From the NCBI RefSeq assembly GCF_042100115.1, contig NC_091281.1, forward strand, positions 248,001 through 312,000: 64,000 bases of DNA, read 5' to 3'. Origin of the DNA: Alternaria dauci. Taxonomy: Eukaryota > Ascomycota > Dothideomycetes > Pleosporales > Pleosporaceae. Each line of letters begins with the position of its first letter. The stretch's first letter is position 1. The position numbers were made by a program, and so were the translations under genes. This document shows, one piece after another, positions 23,920 to 34,537 of the stretch. The notes below the pieces were generated by a model. It was not told the origin of the DNA, did no database searches, and saw only the letters and a program-made list of their open reading frames with translations.

Positions 23920-24810
23920 TCAAAGCTCACTTTTCCACGAGTGATCCTCGGGTATACCCAAATGCCTCCGCTGCGCATTCAATATGTGCTGCAAGAACGC
24001 CAGCTTAATGCTCAGCACACCAATAAGGCTCAAAAACATCATCAATACAACACCCAAGCCCACACCCAGAGCGACGGCATCCAACTGCCTGCTCACCTTC
24101 CTAAACCACGCTTTCGTATCCTCCAAGGCAATATTCTCATCGTGAGATCTCCGCGCACTCATCATCCCCGGCAGCCCATCGAGCGACCGATGATTGTGCT
24201 GTTTCTGGTAATCGGCGAGCTCTTGCTTCTCCAGCGTCTTGCGCGCCCAATTATCCATGGTGTCGCGCTGCTTGAAGCCACTTTCTTCTTCCTTGTCATG
24301 GTCGTGGTCTACATAAGTGATGGCATCACCTGCAGCTTCCTCCGTGTCTGCAGCCTTGCCGCCTGCCAGCTGGGGTACGCCGAATCCGCAGCTGGTCTGG
24401 ACTTTTTGGATCTTGAGCACGATAATGGCACGCGCGCCGGTGATGTCGACTGATTCGCCGTTCTCTGCTGCCATCTTTGCGCGCAGTTGGCCGTAGTACG
24501 GATCCCACTTTTCGACTACACGACCTTTGCAGAAGAGGCGCATAATCTGGGGTGAGGGTCCAAAGGAGGAGAACATGACGGTGACGCGGCCATTCTCATA
24601 GACATGGGAGATGGTTTCACAGCCGCTGCCGGTTGCGTCCAGGTAGGCAACGGTTTTCGGACCGAGGACAGAAAAGGTTCTCGATGGGTGGCCTTTGGGC
24701 GAGATATTGATATGGTCTCCGGCCCAGGGAGCACTGGCGACGAAGAACAAAGATTGGCGGGAGATGAAGTCGATGTGGTCCTCGGTGAGAGAAGGGTAGA
24801 ATTTGACCAT
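23920..24810 (-). CDS. Pyridoxamine 5'-phosphate oxidase-like flavoprotein with C-terminal membrane segment (296 aa)
   Basis: The N-terminal ~130 residues match the PNPOx-like FMN-binding split barrel: F-I-S-R-Q-S-L-F-F-V-A-S-A-P, H-I-N-I-S-P-K-G, then V-T-V-M-F-S-S-F-G-P-S-P-Q-I-M-R-L-F-C-K-G. This subgroup is common in fungi and is usually uncharacterised; members bind FMN or F420 but rarely make PLP. A Cys-Gly-Phe-Gly-Val-P motif follows near residue 141. The C-terminal third is charged and helical, and ends with a hydrophobic segment at about residues 238-268 (A-L-G-V-G-L-G-V-V-L-M-M-F-L-S-L). That suggests a tail-anchored protein (inference). Single exon, ATG at 24810. Substrate unknown. 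Confidence 0.82.
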   Translation of the reverse strand: MVKFYPSLTEDHIDFISRQSLFFVASAPWAGDHINISPKGHPSRTFSVLGPKTVAYLDATGSGCETISHVYENGRVTVMFSSFGPSPQIMRLFCKGRVVEKWDPYYGQLRAKMAAENGESVDITGARAIIVLKIQKVQTSCGFGVPQLAGGKAADTEEAAGDAITYVDHDHDKEEESGFKQRDTMDNWARKTLEKQELADYQKQHNHRSLDGLPGMMSARRSHDENIALEDTKAWFRKVSRQLDAVALGVGLGVVLMMFLSLIGVLSIKLAFLQHILNAQRRHLGIPEDHSWKSEL

Positions 24811-25308
24811 GTTGAAGGACTTGGGAATGAAAGCAAGTAGCGGTGAAGGTTCAAACTCTTCGTCGTTGGAGTGCGATACTGTAAAAAGCAGCCAGTGGGA
24901 ATCTTGCTTCGGAGGGCCAAGTATGCGCGGGAAAGATCAGAGCCAGTGAAGGATACTGTTTTGAAACTGCGTTGTATAGTCGTCTGAAAAGGGAAAAAGG
25001 AGATCCAAGACGTTGGAGTTTGGCTTGCCGGTTTGCCCAGTGGTCCGATATAGAGATGGAGGTTACAAGCGTGACTTATACAGGACGAATGACAAGCAGC
25101 TTTGAAAATGGACAAGTAGAGTATGTTCGCAGTGAGCAATGCGTTATTAAGATTTGGACCGCAAGAAAGCTGCGATGCACGGTAGTGCCGCCTTACCTCA
25201 TCAGTCTTAGCACCAAAGCAGCTGGAGGGCTAGTGGGGGCGGGGCGCATCAACCAGAGATGCAGCGAGTTGCGACATACGCTTTATAACGCTTATATTCA
25301 CTCTCAAC
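24811..25308. promoter_or_regulatory. Divergent promoter region (flavoprotein / UPF0587)
   Basis: This 498-bp gap lies between the diverging starts of the PNPOx-like gene (-) and the UPF0587 gene (+). An overlapping minus-strand open frame of 207 codons (24516-25139) runs mostly over the flavoprotein gene and is a shadow. No individual motif is claimed. Confidence 0.5.
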
Positions 25309-25894
25309 ATGGTGCTCGCACTAGCATTAAAGGCCGAACTGAACGGGTGAGCATCTTCTCTCTCCAGCCATTACTCTTCTAACGTCAATTAGAGTCACCG
25401 ACCTCCGCCCCAACGACACGGAAGACGCGCCCTTTTTCTACACTTTCAAAGTCCAATGCACGTCATGTCGCGAAGTGCACCCCAACCCCGTCTCGGTGAA
25501 CCGCTTCGAGATGAACGAGCAAAGCGGCAGCAAGGGTGAAGCCAACTTCGTCTGGAGGTGTAAGAACTGTAAGGTCTTTCTGCCCTACGCCCTTCTCCCC
25601 ACGTCCAACCGCTGACTTGGCCGACAGAGAGAACACTCTGCGAACATCAAAGCCGCGCCCGCGTCCTACCCACAGAGCGACCCGCCCAAGAAGATCAACA
25701 TCCTCGAGTTTGACTGTAGAGGCCTGGAGTTCGTCGAGTTCAAGGCTGAGGGAGAGTTCCTTGCGACAGGCATAGAGTCTGGCACCAAGTTCTCGGGCAT
25801 CGAGCTGCCCGATGGCGAATGGTACGACTACGACGAGAAAGCAGGCGAGGAGGTCAGCATCACGAACGTCGAGTGGGAGATACGCCGCGCATAG
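25309..25894 (+). CDS. UPF0587 (DUF866) CXXC zinc-binding protein, 161 aa
   Basis: Three exons: 25309-25346, 25393-25573 and 25628-25894. The predicted protein starts M-V-L-A-L-A-L-K-A-E-L-N-G-V-T-D-L and has two CxxC knuckles (C-T-S-C and C-K-N-C) that would hold one zinc. It also has the family stretches N-F-V-W-R-C-K and F-D-C-R-G-L-E-F-V-E-F. It ends in I-T-N-V-E-W-E-I-R-R-A. Length and motifs match the eukaryotic CZIB/C1orf123 family, whose role is not settled. Intron 1 has a normal donor (GTGAGC) and a TCTAAC branch site. Intron 2 uses a weak GTCTTT donor, chosen because it preserves C-K-N-C-K-R-E-H as in relatives. Confidence 0.87.
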
Positions 25895-26214
25895 GTTGGC
25901 CGAGAAGTGGAAGATGGAAGGAATGTGGCTTGCGCGCACAGAATGTGTTGTTTGGGCGAGCTTGTACGCGAAAGCAAGAGGAACAGAGAGAGCATGAGGA
26001 ATAATCGTGAAAAAAGGTGTCAAGGTGTGCACACATACATATCGGATGAAGAGAATGCGAGTGCTGAACACATGTACAAATGGACACATTCGTCAATACA
26101 GATCCCTACATTAAGCGTGTAAGAGGCAGCAGAACTAGTTTACAATGGTCAACAGCCCAATTATGCCCTGCTGCCACCAGCGAAACCCTCAATCCTCACA
26201 CAAGCATCAAAAGC
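25895..26214. other. Gap between convergent genes
   Basis: 320 bp of 3' flank shared by UPF0587 (+) and the FAD oxidase (-). No gene was seen. Confidence 0.55.
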
Positions 26215-27705
26215 TCAAGGCTTCCAGCCCCCCGTTCTCGTCCTAAACAAACCCCTCGGATCCACCTCATCTGCAACTCTCTTGGCCAGCGCGCGACTCT
26301 CGGGCCGCAATCTGCCAAAGTAGTCCTGCCGAAAGAACCCATAGTTCATAAAGACCGGCAAATATGCTTGCGGCAGCTTGTCTTCTGCTTGCCACGCCAA
26401 CACTCTGTCTCTCACACCCGAATAGGTAGCTTCCATTGTATCCGCCATCTTTTCATATAGTGACTGCGGGGTGAACGCATAATTCATCTCGATGATGATG
26501 CGGTCAGCCTCTGCATCGGCGTCAATCAGATCAGAACTGAGTTCCCGTGCCTTTTGCGCAATCTTCTTGGGGAAAGGCTGCCACGCGATGGACGCTACGA
26601 TACCGGGTACGAGAAGTGTGGTACCGGACACGTTCCTCCAGTGATTATGCAGACCCTCCATGACCTCGACGGCGTTGGCACTAGAAGGTAAGGGGATGGT
26701 CTCGGTGGCGATGTCTACGACGTTGCCTTTGATCACGACCCAGTTACTCAGTGCCATGAGATCGGCGTAGGTGCGTGTCCGTGTAGTATCGAGTAGGGGA
26801 TTGACATCAGTAAAATTCTTGAACAACCCGGTGGGAGGCGTCGGACCGTCGTAGAAGAGAAAGATGATCCACGAGTCGACTATGTTGATGTTGGCTCGCT
26901 CGGCTGTAACAATCACAGCAGCCTTGTCGTCTTCATTGTATTCTGTCCAATCGCGGACGGCCTGGAGGAGCTGCTTGTCCTTTTTTGGCGTACGCAGGTA
27001 CACGAGGTTGCCGCCCCAGATACTACCTTGTCGGTGAGCTTGCAATTTGTAATTTGTCACGATACCGAAATTGTTACCGCCACCCTTGAGAGCAACGAAG
27101 AGGTCGGGATGGTTGTCGTTCCTGATGTGACCGATTGTCCCGTTGGCGAAGACCATCTCATACTCGAGCACACTTGAAGCGGCCCATCCGTACTGTGTCG
27201 ACATGTAGCTGAGTCCGCCGCCGAGCACTAGCCCACCAACGCCAGTGTTTCCAATGCGGCCACCTACAAATGTCCAGCCGGTGCCTTGCAGTTTGGCAGC
27301 GATGCCATCGAGCCGGTTACCAGGACCCACGTCGACGATCCCGGTGCTGCGATCCAGGTTGGCTTGATCCAGGTGCTCCATAGCGATGAGAGGGCCTCCA
27401 GCGACACTGCTCCATCCATTGTTGGGATTGTGGCCCCCAGATTTGACAGCGAAGGGCTCAGTGGTGGTGGCGAGGATCTTCACCACTGCTGAAACTTCCT
27501 CTACTGTTTTTGGGAAGACAATGCATGATGGAAGGAGAGCAGAGCAGGAAGTGGACCAGTACTGGGTTTGCTCTTCAATGTAGGCCAAGTTCAGAGCGTA
27601 GGTGACGTTGATGTAGCCCAGGGAGGCAACGGATGAACAAGTATCGCCATGGGCCAGGGATGAGAGTAGCAGTGTAGCGACGAGGTGAATAACTAGGCGC
27701 AACAT
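26215..27705 (-). CDS. Secreted FAD-linked oxidase, berberine-bridge-enzyme type (496 aa)
   Basis: Single exon. Residues 1-20 form a signal peptide (L-V-A-T-L-L-L-S-S-L-A-H-G). A PCMH-type FAD domain follows with V-K-S-G-G-H-N-P-N-N-G, where His92 is the expected 8-alpha-histidyl FAD attachment. Next come G-R-I-G-N-T-G-V-G-G-L-V-L-G-G-G and F-V-A-L-K-G-G-G-N-N-F-G-I-V-T. The second loop has Gly where bicovalent enzymes carry Cys, so single covalent FAD linkage is expected. The C-terminus carries the BBE segment (N-Y-G-F-F-R-Q-D-Y-F-G-R-L-R). Family members oxidise sugars, alkaloid precursors or secondary metabolites; the substrate here is unknown. A TATAAAT box precedes it. Confidence 0.87.
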   Translation of the reverse strand: MLRLVIHLVATLLLSSLAHGDTCSSVASLGYINVTYALNLAYIEEQTQYWSTSCSALLPSCIVFPKTVEEVSAVVKILATTTEPFAVKSGGHNPNNGWSSVAGGPLIAMEHLDQANLDRSTGIVDVGPGNRLDGIAAKLQGTGWTFVGGRIGNTGVGGLVLGGGLSYMSTQYGWAASSVLEYEMVFANGTIGHIRNDNHPDLFVALKGGGNNFGIVTNYKLQAHRQGSIWGGNLVYLRTPKKDKQLLQAVRDWTEYNEDDKAAVIVTAERANINIVDSWIIFLFYDGPTPPTGLFKNFTDVNPLLDTTRTRTYADLMALSNWVVIKGNVVDIATETIPLPSSANAVEVMEGLHNHWRNVSGTTLLVPGIVASIAWQPFPKKIAQKARELSSDLIDADAEADRIIIEMNYAFTPQSLYEKMADTMEATYSGVRDRVLAWQAEDKLPQAYLPVFMNYGFFRQDYFGRLRPESRALAKRVADEVDPRGLFRTRTGGWKP

Positions 27706-27767
27706 AGTGGACCAGAGACAAATGGCTCGGTCGTGATGTCGTTGAAACCATCACAAGCTGCTGTTCC

Positions 27768-27774
27768 ATTTATA
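27768..27774 (-). promoter_or_regulatory. TATA box of the FAD oxidase gene
   Basis: On the minus strand this reads TATAAAT, 63-69 bases upstream of the ATG at 27705. That spacing is normal for a fungal TATA box with a short 5' UTR. Confidence 0.6.
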
Positions 27775-30700
27775 CCGAGCACCAAGGTATTAAATCTGCT
27801 GATGACGTCGCCAAAAATACGGTGAAGATGCAAGGTTGGCTGTGTTTGGAGTCGTGCATGTGCATGAAGCCACGACCGGGTAACAACCACGTCCAGGAAA
27901 TGTCCGGTGAGATATCTCAAGCTGTATGAACCAGGGGCATAGCCATGGCTGGAATGGCAAGAGCTTCTCAGCAGGTTCAACAAGGTGGCTTGCTCAAAGA
28001 GGACTTGAATTGGGACCGGATGCTTCTATTGTACTACAATCAGGACAGGGCATCGCAACGGATATGCCGAGTGAACACCTCGACCCTCCACGCAAGGTGT
28101 CCCTCCCCTCTTGTGTCCTATTCTTGTATATCCACAAAGATTGTTACCTGTCAACGGTCCGTCTCTTTTTGACACTCCATTGTCTTCTTGAGCCAAGCAA
28201 TTGCATCTGCAACCCCGCTTCCACAAAATATTTGAATCGATGTAACTGACCGAAGTCCGTAGCCATGATCGAGAACTCGCAACGGGATCTGGAAGACCAC
28301 GAGGAATATCGAACCAAATTGGGAGTATGGAGGGTCGCGTGTGAATAGTTTTGGCCTTGGTCCTCGTTTTCGTAATGTTATTATATAGGCTGAATGCATG
28401 CAAGCTCGCTTCGCTGTGGGCTACCACTCCCAATAGGCACACCCGCTGCAGCTGCGACGGGCGATACGAGATTCAGAGTATTACGAGGTCAAATCCCGGA
28501 CCTGCATTCATTAGCGTAGAATAGACTGTCCAGCAGCGGAGCACTTATGGAAAAAGAGTTTGGCCATCCCAAAGGACGGCCATCGAACCACCCACAGCGA
28601 CTCCATACCACGCCCTCCCGTTTTCGCACCAATAACATCACAAGAACCCACGCCGGTAAACAGTCGACGATGCATCCAAGGCTATGGCCAAGAAAGCATT
28701 GCGAAGAAAGGTGGTGATATGACCGCGAAGCGAAGCTGGATGAAAGAACGAAAAGCCTGCAGGAACTTGTCGCAGAAGACGTCGACAGACAGGTCTAGAC
28801 CTTGAGCCTCACTCTTGAGAGGTCCCGTCTTCGTTTTCTGGTTCGAGAGGTATTGCGTTGTGGCTTTCAGTATCCATCAGCGTACTGTCACCAGTCCTCC
28901 AATCTTTCCCGCGAAGTTCTCTTGTCGTATGGTCAAGCCAGAGAAAGCAGATCAATGTAGCCGAGTTTGTGAGCCTTGTGAATGCCAGAGAGTTTCCACA
29001 GAAGGCGCCGTCACATCTCGAACACTAGCTGTTCCTCTCATCGTCGCAAGATCTTCTTTTCCGTGTTCCGAGCTGCTTCGACAACAAAATCCTAGTCAGT
29101 TTCGCACAACAGCCACGCAACACTGACCATTGGACACATTCATCATTGGGTGTCAAACCAAGATGCTTCTCTCTGATTGTGGTAGCATGACTTCCTGAGA
29201 CTAGTCTTTGTTTCCTCTCTGTTGCCATTGGGAACAGAGGGCATGATGATACGGACAAAGGACATCCTCAAAAGCCGCATTTTCGATCGCAACAGCCAGA
29301 GAACTGTTCGATCGGAGGGGTAGACGCTCGTCGTTTCACACATAGGCTGAACATACGTGTCGACAATTAACGCGACTGGTCAGATATCACTCTAGAGTGA
29401 CAAGTGCCGAATGATGGAATCGTGACACCGGCTTCGGAACGCAGCAGACAACGGAAGAGGTTGGAGATCTGATCAGGACTCTCGTCCTTGTGGGTAAGAT
29501 GTACGGGTAATCCGCCGCCGTATACCAGTCCAGCTCGAAACGATTGCCGCACGGTGCAAACGCCGCGTACTCGATCCAACGCATGTAGACCCAACAAACT
29601 GTTCGTGCGCGAAGCTTCAAGACATCAGATCCGGAGCGTGACGGTCCGCCGAATTTGACAATACCAACCTGCGGCGTATTGAGACCTCGCTAGGCTTTCC
29701 GTCGCATGTTCGACAAGCCGGCCTTTCCGACGAGTGGATCTCACGCCAGCCGAAGCCGAACAGGTTGGTATGTCTGTGTGTTTGGCTTGACCAATGTCAA
29801 GACCGCGCTCTTCTTCTGTCTAGTTGCTGTGCGTACAACGTGTGCTGAATACATGTGATCGTTGGTATCAGGTGTTGCAGCTCCCGTACGACTCTCGGAA
29901 ACAAGGGCATAGTGTTTCGGCGCGATGGTTGGACCCAAAGTCGATCCTCAAGGGAGGCGACCGACATCTGACTTCAGAGCTCTCCTCTTCGCGTTATCAC
30001 CGTCGTTGTGAAGCTACCTTTCGTGACCAGAGTCTGTTGTACAGATGAGATGCCGACGTGGTCCTCGCAGGAGGACTTTAATACCCCGACAGGCACATGT
30101 CATCCCAATTTGAGCTCTCGCTCCCGTACCTCGATCCTCCCTTTTGCACACAAGCAAGACAGTCCGCGTGAGCAGACTTATATGCAGCGGCTAATCGGAA
30201 GGTCGGCGACATGACCGCGATGCTATCCATTGTGCAGAGACACATTGGACACCAGAAGATGATTAGGGTTAAGGTCCGAGCCTGCCCTCCTCACACACGA
30301 CCCCCGTGTTGCCACTGAGAGGCACAAGCCGACATACGACGACCCATCGAGACCATGCTAAGAGGCTCGGGTGTGTGCGCCAACCGTGCAAGTGCGTGAG
30401 GCGCGGACGAACCGCATTCCAGATGGAAGACAGACATCGGTGACTGTTGGGAAAGTGACATGCGAGATGCTTGCAAGCAAGCGAGAGAAGAAGTTGTGTC
30501 CAAGGAGAGCGTGACGCGACTGTCCCACTGCAAATTGACATTGCCAGAAGATGTTAGAGACGCGAGTATGGCCCTGGATCCAATCGAGAGGCGATGAGAA
30601 GTAGTAGAGTTTGAGTAGAAATGAACGTCATGCAGTGATGGGTGTGCTGAGGTGGTTGTTGGTTTCTTGTCCGTCAGAGCGAGAGAGAAGGCGCGTTGCC

Positions 30701-30994
30701 TCGCGCCAAGAGATTCACGCGGTCCACGCGTCGAAATGACGCGCGCACGTGCGACCCACTTTACACTTACTAATCGGTAATATCCTTCTCCACTTGCTCA
30801 TCGCCATCGCACCTCCTCGCCTGATCGACAAAGGGTAACATTGAAACATTGGATGGTATACTGAAGCCTTGTAAGCTTCGCGAGTGGTTTTGACTACGTT
30901 CATCACAAGTGAACCAAACTGCAGCGGACGGCCGTTTTCAGACTAAGAGGCTCGCAAGCACCTAAGAGAAGGCACAGCGACACGGCCGGGCACG
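27775..30994. other. 3.2-kb stretch without a convincing gene
   Basis: It lies between the starts of the FAD oxidase (-) and the RTP1-like gene (+). Open frames here are at most 138 codons, lie on both strands and lack domains. A B-box-like GGTCAAATCCC word at about 28488 has no foldable tRNA around it. The sequence is of ordinary composition and not RIP-mutated. The last few hundred bases (30600-30994) are presumably the promoter of the RTP1-like gene. Confidence 0.5.
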
Positions 30995-33900
30995 ATGGGA
31001 GCTGTTGAGGATGCAGTCGATGCGGCGGCCAACTTCATCGGCCCTTTCGTCGACAAGAACCGCAAATACAGTGCCGACGTTCCCACCGACACTCTTGTAG
31101 AGCAAGGGCTCGTCCATCTCCAGGCCATAAATACTGCAGACTTGGCAGCAGATCCTAATGCACCCTACGATGCATCGCTCGCTGGTGTCGTGTATGGTCT
31201 TGTGGATCTCATTACCACCCTCGCCGTCATTCCACGTTTGTCTGCTGGTGTTGCGTTCAGTCAACGGCCAAGATCAGTCCTGACTGCTGTAATATTCACA
31301 CCACCGAATCATGATTTGGACGCATTGGCAACTGTTATCGAGGTTCTGTTGCCTATGCTGGAGCAGAAAGGCTCTGGTGTGCAACCGCTAGTATCCCAAA
31401 GGATTCTCCCCGACATCATCTCTGCACTCGTTGAGCTGTCTTACTCTCCTGCTTCATCCGAGGAAGCAAAGTCCAAGTACTCAGAGGTGTACAGACAGGT
31501 CATGAGGGATACCCCGACTTCTCGACTCCTCCCAATACTGACTACGTTCTTGCAGCAGCCTCTCCCTGATTGGCTTAAACCTGCTATTACCTCGGAACTC
31601 TCTTCCATTCCACTTCGAACGCAAGGCGTTCGCCACACCATCGAGTTTCTTTCACTTTCATACTTGTCAAAGAATTCACACGTACCTCAGGGCGCATCTG
31701 GCCCTCAATCACAGATACCCATTCCCCTGGAAGCTGTTTCGCAAGCTTCGAAACTCCTCGTCTTGCCGCCATCTGGCATCAGCCAGGATCAATGGCTCAC
31801 GAAGATTGCTCCTCAACTGCTACACCTTCTGGATGGTAATGAGGGCAAAGAACTCAGTCGGGCGGCTGGACAGATTATCGCTGGTGGAATTCTGAGTAAA
31901 AAGACGACTGGTGCTCCGGGAACGGTGGGATGGGACACATTCGCAAAGCCTTTGTTCCAAGCCATCTACCCCAAAAATGTCAACGCGTCGACATCGCTGC
32001 AACATGACACTGGCCACACGATCATACAGGAGACCAATCTCAAGACGGCTTTGAGACGAGTCAAGACGATCCTGTTATCATACTCTCATGGTGGCCTCAT
32101 CAGACGTCTTATCCACCCTATCATCCTCCCGCTCTGGGCTCTGCTCAACTATGCCAAAGATCGCCCATCACTAGACAAAGAGTGGAGTATGCTTCCTAGC
32201 CTCATCTTGTCGCGATACATGGAGATTGCGTGCGATACAAAACAAATCGACAACATCGCGACGAACCTTTTCTGGGATGGCGACAACACCTGGACATTTG
32301 GACCTGGCTCTCAAGGTGGCGTTGAGATTCGCACTCGTTCGAGAGACAAGACTGGCGGGATCGATACTATGGAGAGCATCTTTGGACGGATCAGTGACCT
32401 GGACAATAGAGTCACGGTTCTCGTTACTCATCTTACCGAAGCTAATATTCCCGATGACACGGCTGGTTCCATCTTCGTAAACGCTACGAAACGGTGGCTG
32501 GTGCCAGAGAAACCCATGACGAAGTCGCTCACCGACGACGACTCTGACACCGATCCATTGTCGGCGCTTGTTGACGCAAAGCTATCAGAAGCTTTGGCGC
32601 AGCATTTCCAGGAACATTTTGCCAGGAGTCCACAGCATATCGTTGATTTCATGGCGCAACTGGTAACAAGTTATGTGAATGGGCACAAAGCACGCAAGGA
32701 GAAGCTAGCCAAGCTGCGCACATCGAAGAGAGCGATGCTCAACAGCATTGTATCTGAACGAGGTATGACGAAAGAACAGGAAGAAGGGGAAGCTACGGAT
32801 GACGACCTGGCGACGTTTGCCTTGAGCATCTTGAACACACTACTCGCATCGTCGGAATTGAAGAGAACGCCCGCAATGACGGAAACCTTACACGCGCTTC
32901 TCCCTTCACTAGCCTACCTTTCGCAGCCACAGTCTCAGGCACAGCCGCCCATATCGTCTACAATAAGCAACTCCGCCTCCACAACTCTCCACCTCATCGC
33001 TCCCATCCCCACATCTCCATCTTCAACCGCAAAACCGCCAACAGACCCACTAGCCGAACACCGCGAGACTCTAAAAACCTGTCTCGCCGAGCTACAATCG
33101 CCCGACCCTCCAAACCGCACATGGGCTCTGAACACGGTGCACCAGCTCCTCAAGAACCCGGCGGCGTTTCCAGCCCTCGACATACCGTCTCTCACGCATA
33201 CGCTCCTTTCGGCTTCACTAGCAGACCCGGAGTCTTACGTCCACTTGGCTGCCATACCCGTTCTTGTCACCTTGGCAACACGGGCTCCAAAACCTGTAGT
33301 GGGCATACTAGTCGATGCATTCATCGACATTGACGAGCGATCGCTAAAACTAGCGCGAGGCAAGCAAACAGACGAGAAGGAACGTGAGCTCAGGAACGCC
33401 TTGGACTTTCGACTACGTATCGGAGAAGTCCTCAACACGTTTGTTAGCAGCAGCAGCAGCGGCGACGACGACGGCTTCTGGAACGTACGTGAAGCCAGCG
33501 GATTGCAGGCTCGATGCGCAAAGCAAATCACCGAAGCTTGTCTTTCGCTGGCGAGCCGACGGGGTCAACGCAAGCAAACGCTCTCAGCGCGACACGAAGT
33601 CGCGGAACATGAGAGGAAGCTCAGAGAGGAAGGCGAGGCTGCTTGGGGAGGACCGATACCTAACGTTCTTGAGCCCGAGGGCGCGGATCCGCAGGAACAG
33701 GCAGAGTATGAGGCGCTACAGAAGATTGTGAGTGGGTGGGAAGACACGGGAATCGAGGAGGATGTTCGTGTTCGTGCTTCTGGTCTCAGTGTGTTGTCTG
33801 CTGTTTTGGAGCATCGGTTCGATGTTTTGCGACAGCCCGTGGTTGATGCGACTGTGCAGATGGTGCTGTTGGTTCTTGTCATGGAGAAGGAAGAGGCGAA

Positions 33901-34264
33901 AGCTCTGTTGCGGCGCTCGGCTGTGCTTGTCATCATGGGCCTACTACGTGGCATTGATGCGGATATTGAACGTGGGCGTGAGGGTACGATCGGTCTGAAT
34001 CTGAAGCAGCAAGAAGAAGTCGAGCGGGTAGTGAGGTGGGTACGGGATGAAGATGCAGATGAGCTCGTAAGAGACCATGCGGCAAGTGTCGTAGAGGGCC
34101 TGGAAACGATGAGGTTCAAGAAGCTGTACAAGATCAGAGACGAGGGTCTCAGGCTGGGACCTGATCTCGGGCTTGAAGGAAACCTTCGCGGGCTCAATGT
34201 CCAGCCTCGAGCTGACGAAGGAGAGAGCAAGAAGATGATGACAATGATAGAAGAGATTGAATAG
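30995..34264 (+). CDS. RTP1/TANGO6-like HEAT-repeat protein (1089 aa)
   Basis: Single long exon from ATG 30995. The protein is a helical HEAT-type array. Two C-terminal blocks match the RTP1 family: around residues 700-775 (T-W-A-L-N-T-V-H-Q-L-L ... D-P-E-S-Y-V-H-L-A-A-I-P-V-L) and 920-995 (R-V-R-A-S-G-L-S-V-L-S ... R-R-S-A-V-L-V-I-M-G-L-L-R-G-I-D). Yeast Rtp1 is needed for assembly or nuclear import of RNA polymerase II, and animal TANGO6 is its relative; the same role is inferred here. A Ser/Gly/Asp loop (33440-33475) and a Pro/Ser-rich linker (32930-33060) interrupt the array. The tail is short and basic, with K-K-M-M-T-M-I-E-E-I-E at the end. Confidence 0.85.
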   Translation: MGAVEDAVDAAANFIGPFVDKNRKYSADVPTDTLVEQGLVHLQAINTADLAADPNAPYDASLAGVVYGLVDLITTLAVIPRLSAGVAFSQRPRSVLTAVIFTPPNHDLDALATVIEVLLPMLEQKGSGVQPLVSQRILPDIISALVELSYSPASSEEAKSKYSEVYRQVMRDTPTSRLLPILTTFLQQPLPDWLKPAITSELSSIPLRTQGVRHTIEFLSLSYLSKNSHVPQGASGPQSQIPIPLEAVSQASKLLVLPPSGISQDQWLTKIAPQLLHLLDGNEGKELSRAAGQIIAGGILSKKTTGAPGTVGWDTFAKPLFQAIYPKNVNASTSLQHDTGHTIIQETNLKTALRRVKTILLSYSHGGLIRRLIHPIILPLWALLNYAKDRPSLDKEWSMLPSLILSRYMEIACDTKQIDNIATNLFWDGDNTWTFGPGSQGGVEIRTRSRDKTGGIDTMESIFGRISDLDNRVTVLVTHLTEANIPDDTAGSIFVNATKRWLVPEKPMTKSLTDDDSDTDPLSALVDAKLSEALAQHFQEHFARSPQHIVDFMAQLVTSYVNGHKARKEKLAKLRTSKRAMLNSIVSERGMTKEQEEGEATDDDLATFALSILNTLLASSELKRTPAMTETLHALLPSLAYLSQPQSQAQPPISSTISNSASTTLHLIAPIPTSPSSTAKPPTDPLAEHRETLKTCLAELQSPDPPNRTWALNTVHQLLKNPAAFPALDIPSLTHTLLSASLADPESYVHLAAIPVLVTLATRAPKPVVGILVDAFIDIDERSLKLARGKQTDEKERELRNALDFRLRIGEVLNTFVSSSSSGDDDGFWNVREASGLQARCAKQITEACLSLASRRGQRKQTLSARHEVAEHERKLREEGEAAWGGPIPNVLEPEGADPQEQAEYEALQKIVSGWEDTGIEEDVRVRASGLSVLSAVLEHRFDVLRQPVVDATVQMVLLVLVMEKEEAKALLRRSAVLVIMGLLRGIDADIERGREGTIGLNLKQQEEVERVVRWVRDEDADELVRDHAASVVEGLETMRFKKLYKIRDEGLRLGPDLGLEGNLRGLNVQPRADEGESKKMMTMIEEIE

Positions 34265-34537
34265 CTGGCGGCTTGAACAGTCGATGACGTTGTAGCGCCT
34301 CACAACTCGAAGCTTGGTATCCTGAACTTTTGTACCCATTCCAATTGTGCGCCTATCTGCTTCGTGGTATCTCTAGAGCGCATACTACGTTGGAGCGCAC
34401 CTGCTGCCTTGCTGCTCCAAGCGCATATGCAAAGTTTGCGCTACATGCAGCTTCTGCGCGCTCCCAAGGGGCGCTCGTTGTCGCGATCGATGTCAGTTTG
34501 CGTCGCGCATCGTCTCGTGTGCCCTCGCAGGCGTGCA

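Noticed and set aside
23342..23923. 193-codon minus-strand open frame over the HET start
   Set aside because: Different frame from the conserved HET exon 1, which it overlaps; no features of its own.
28440..28520. tRNA-like B box
   Set aside because: GGTCAAATCCC has two mismatches to the consensus and no cloverleaf could be drawn around it.
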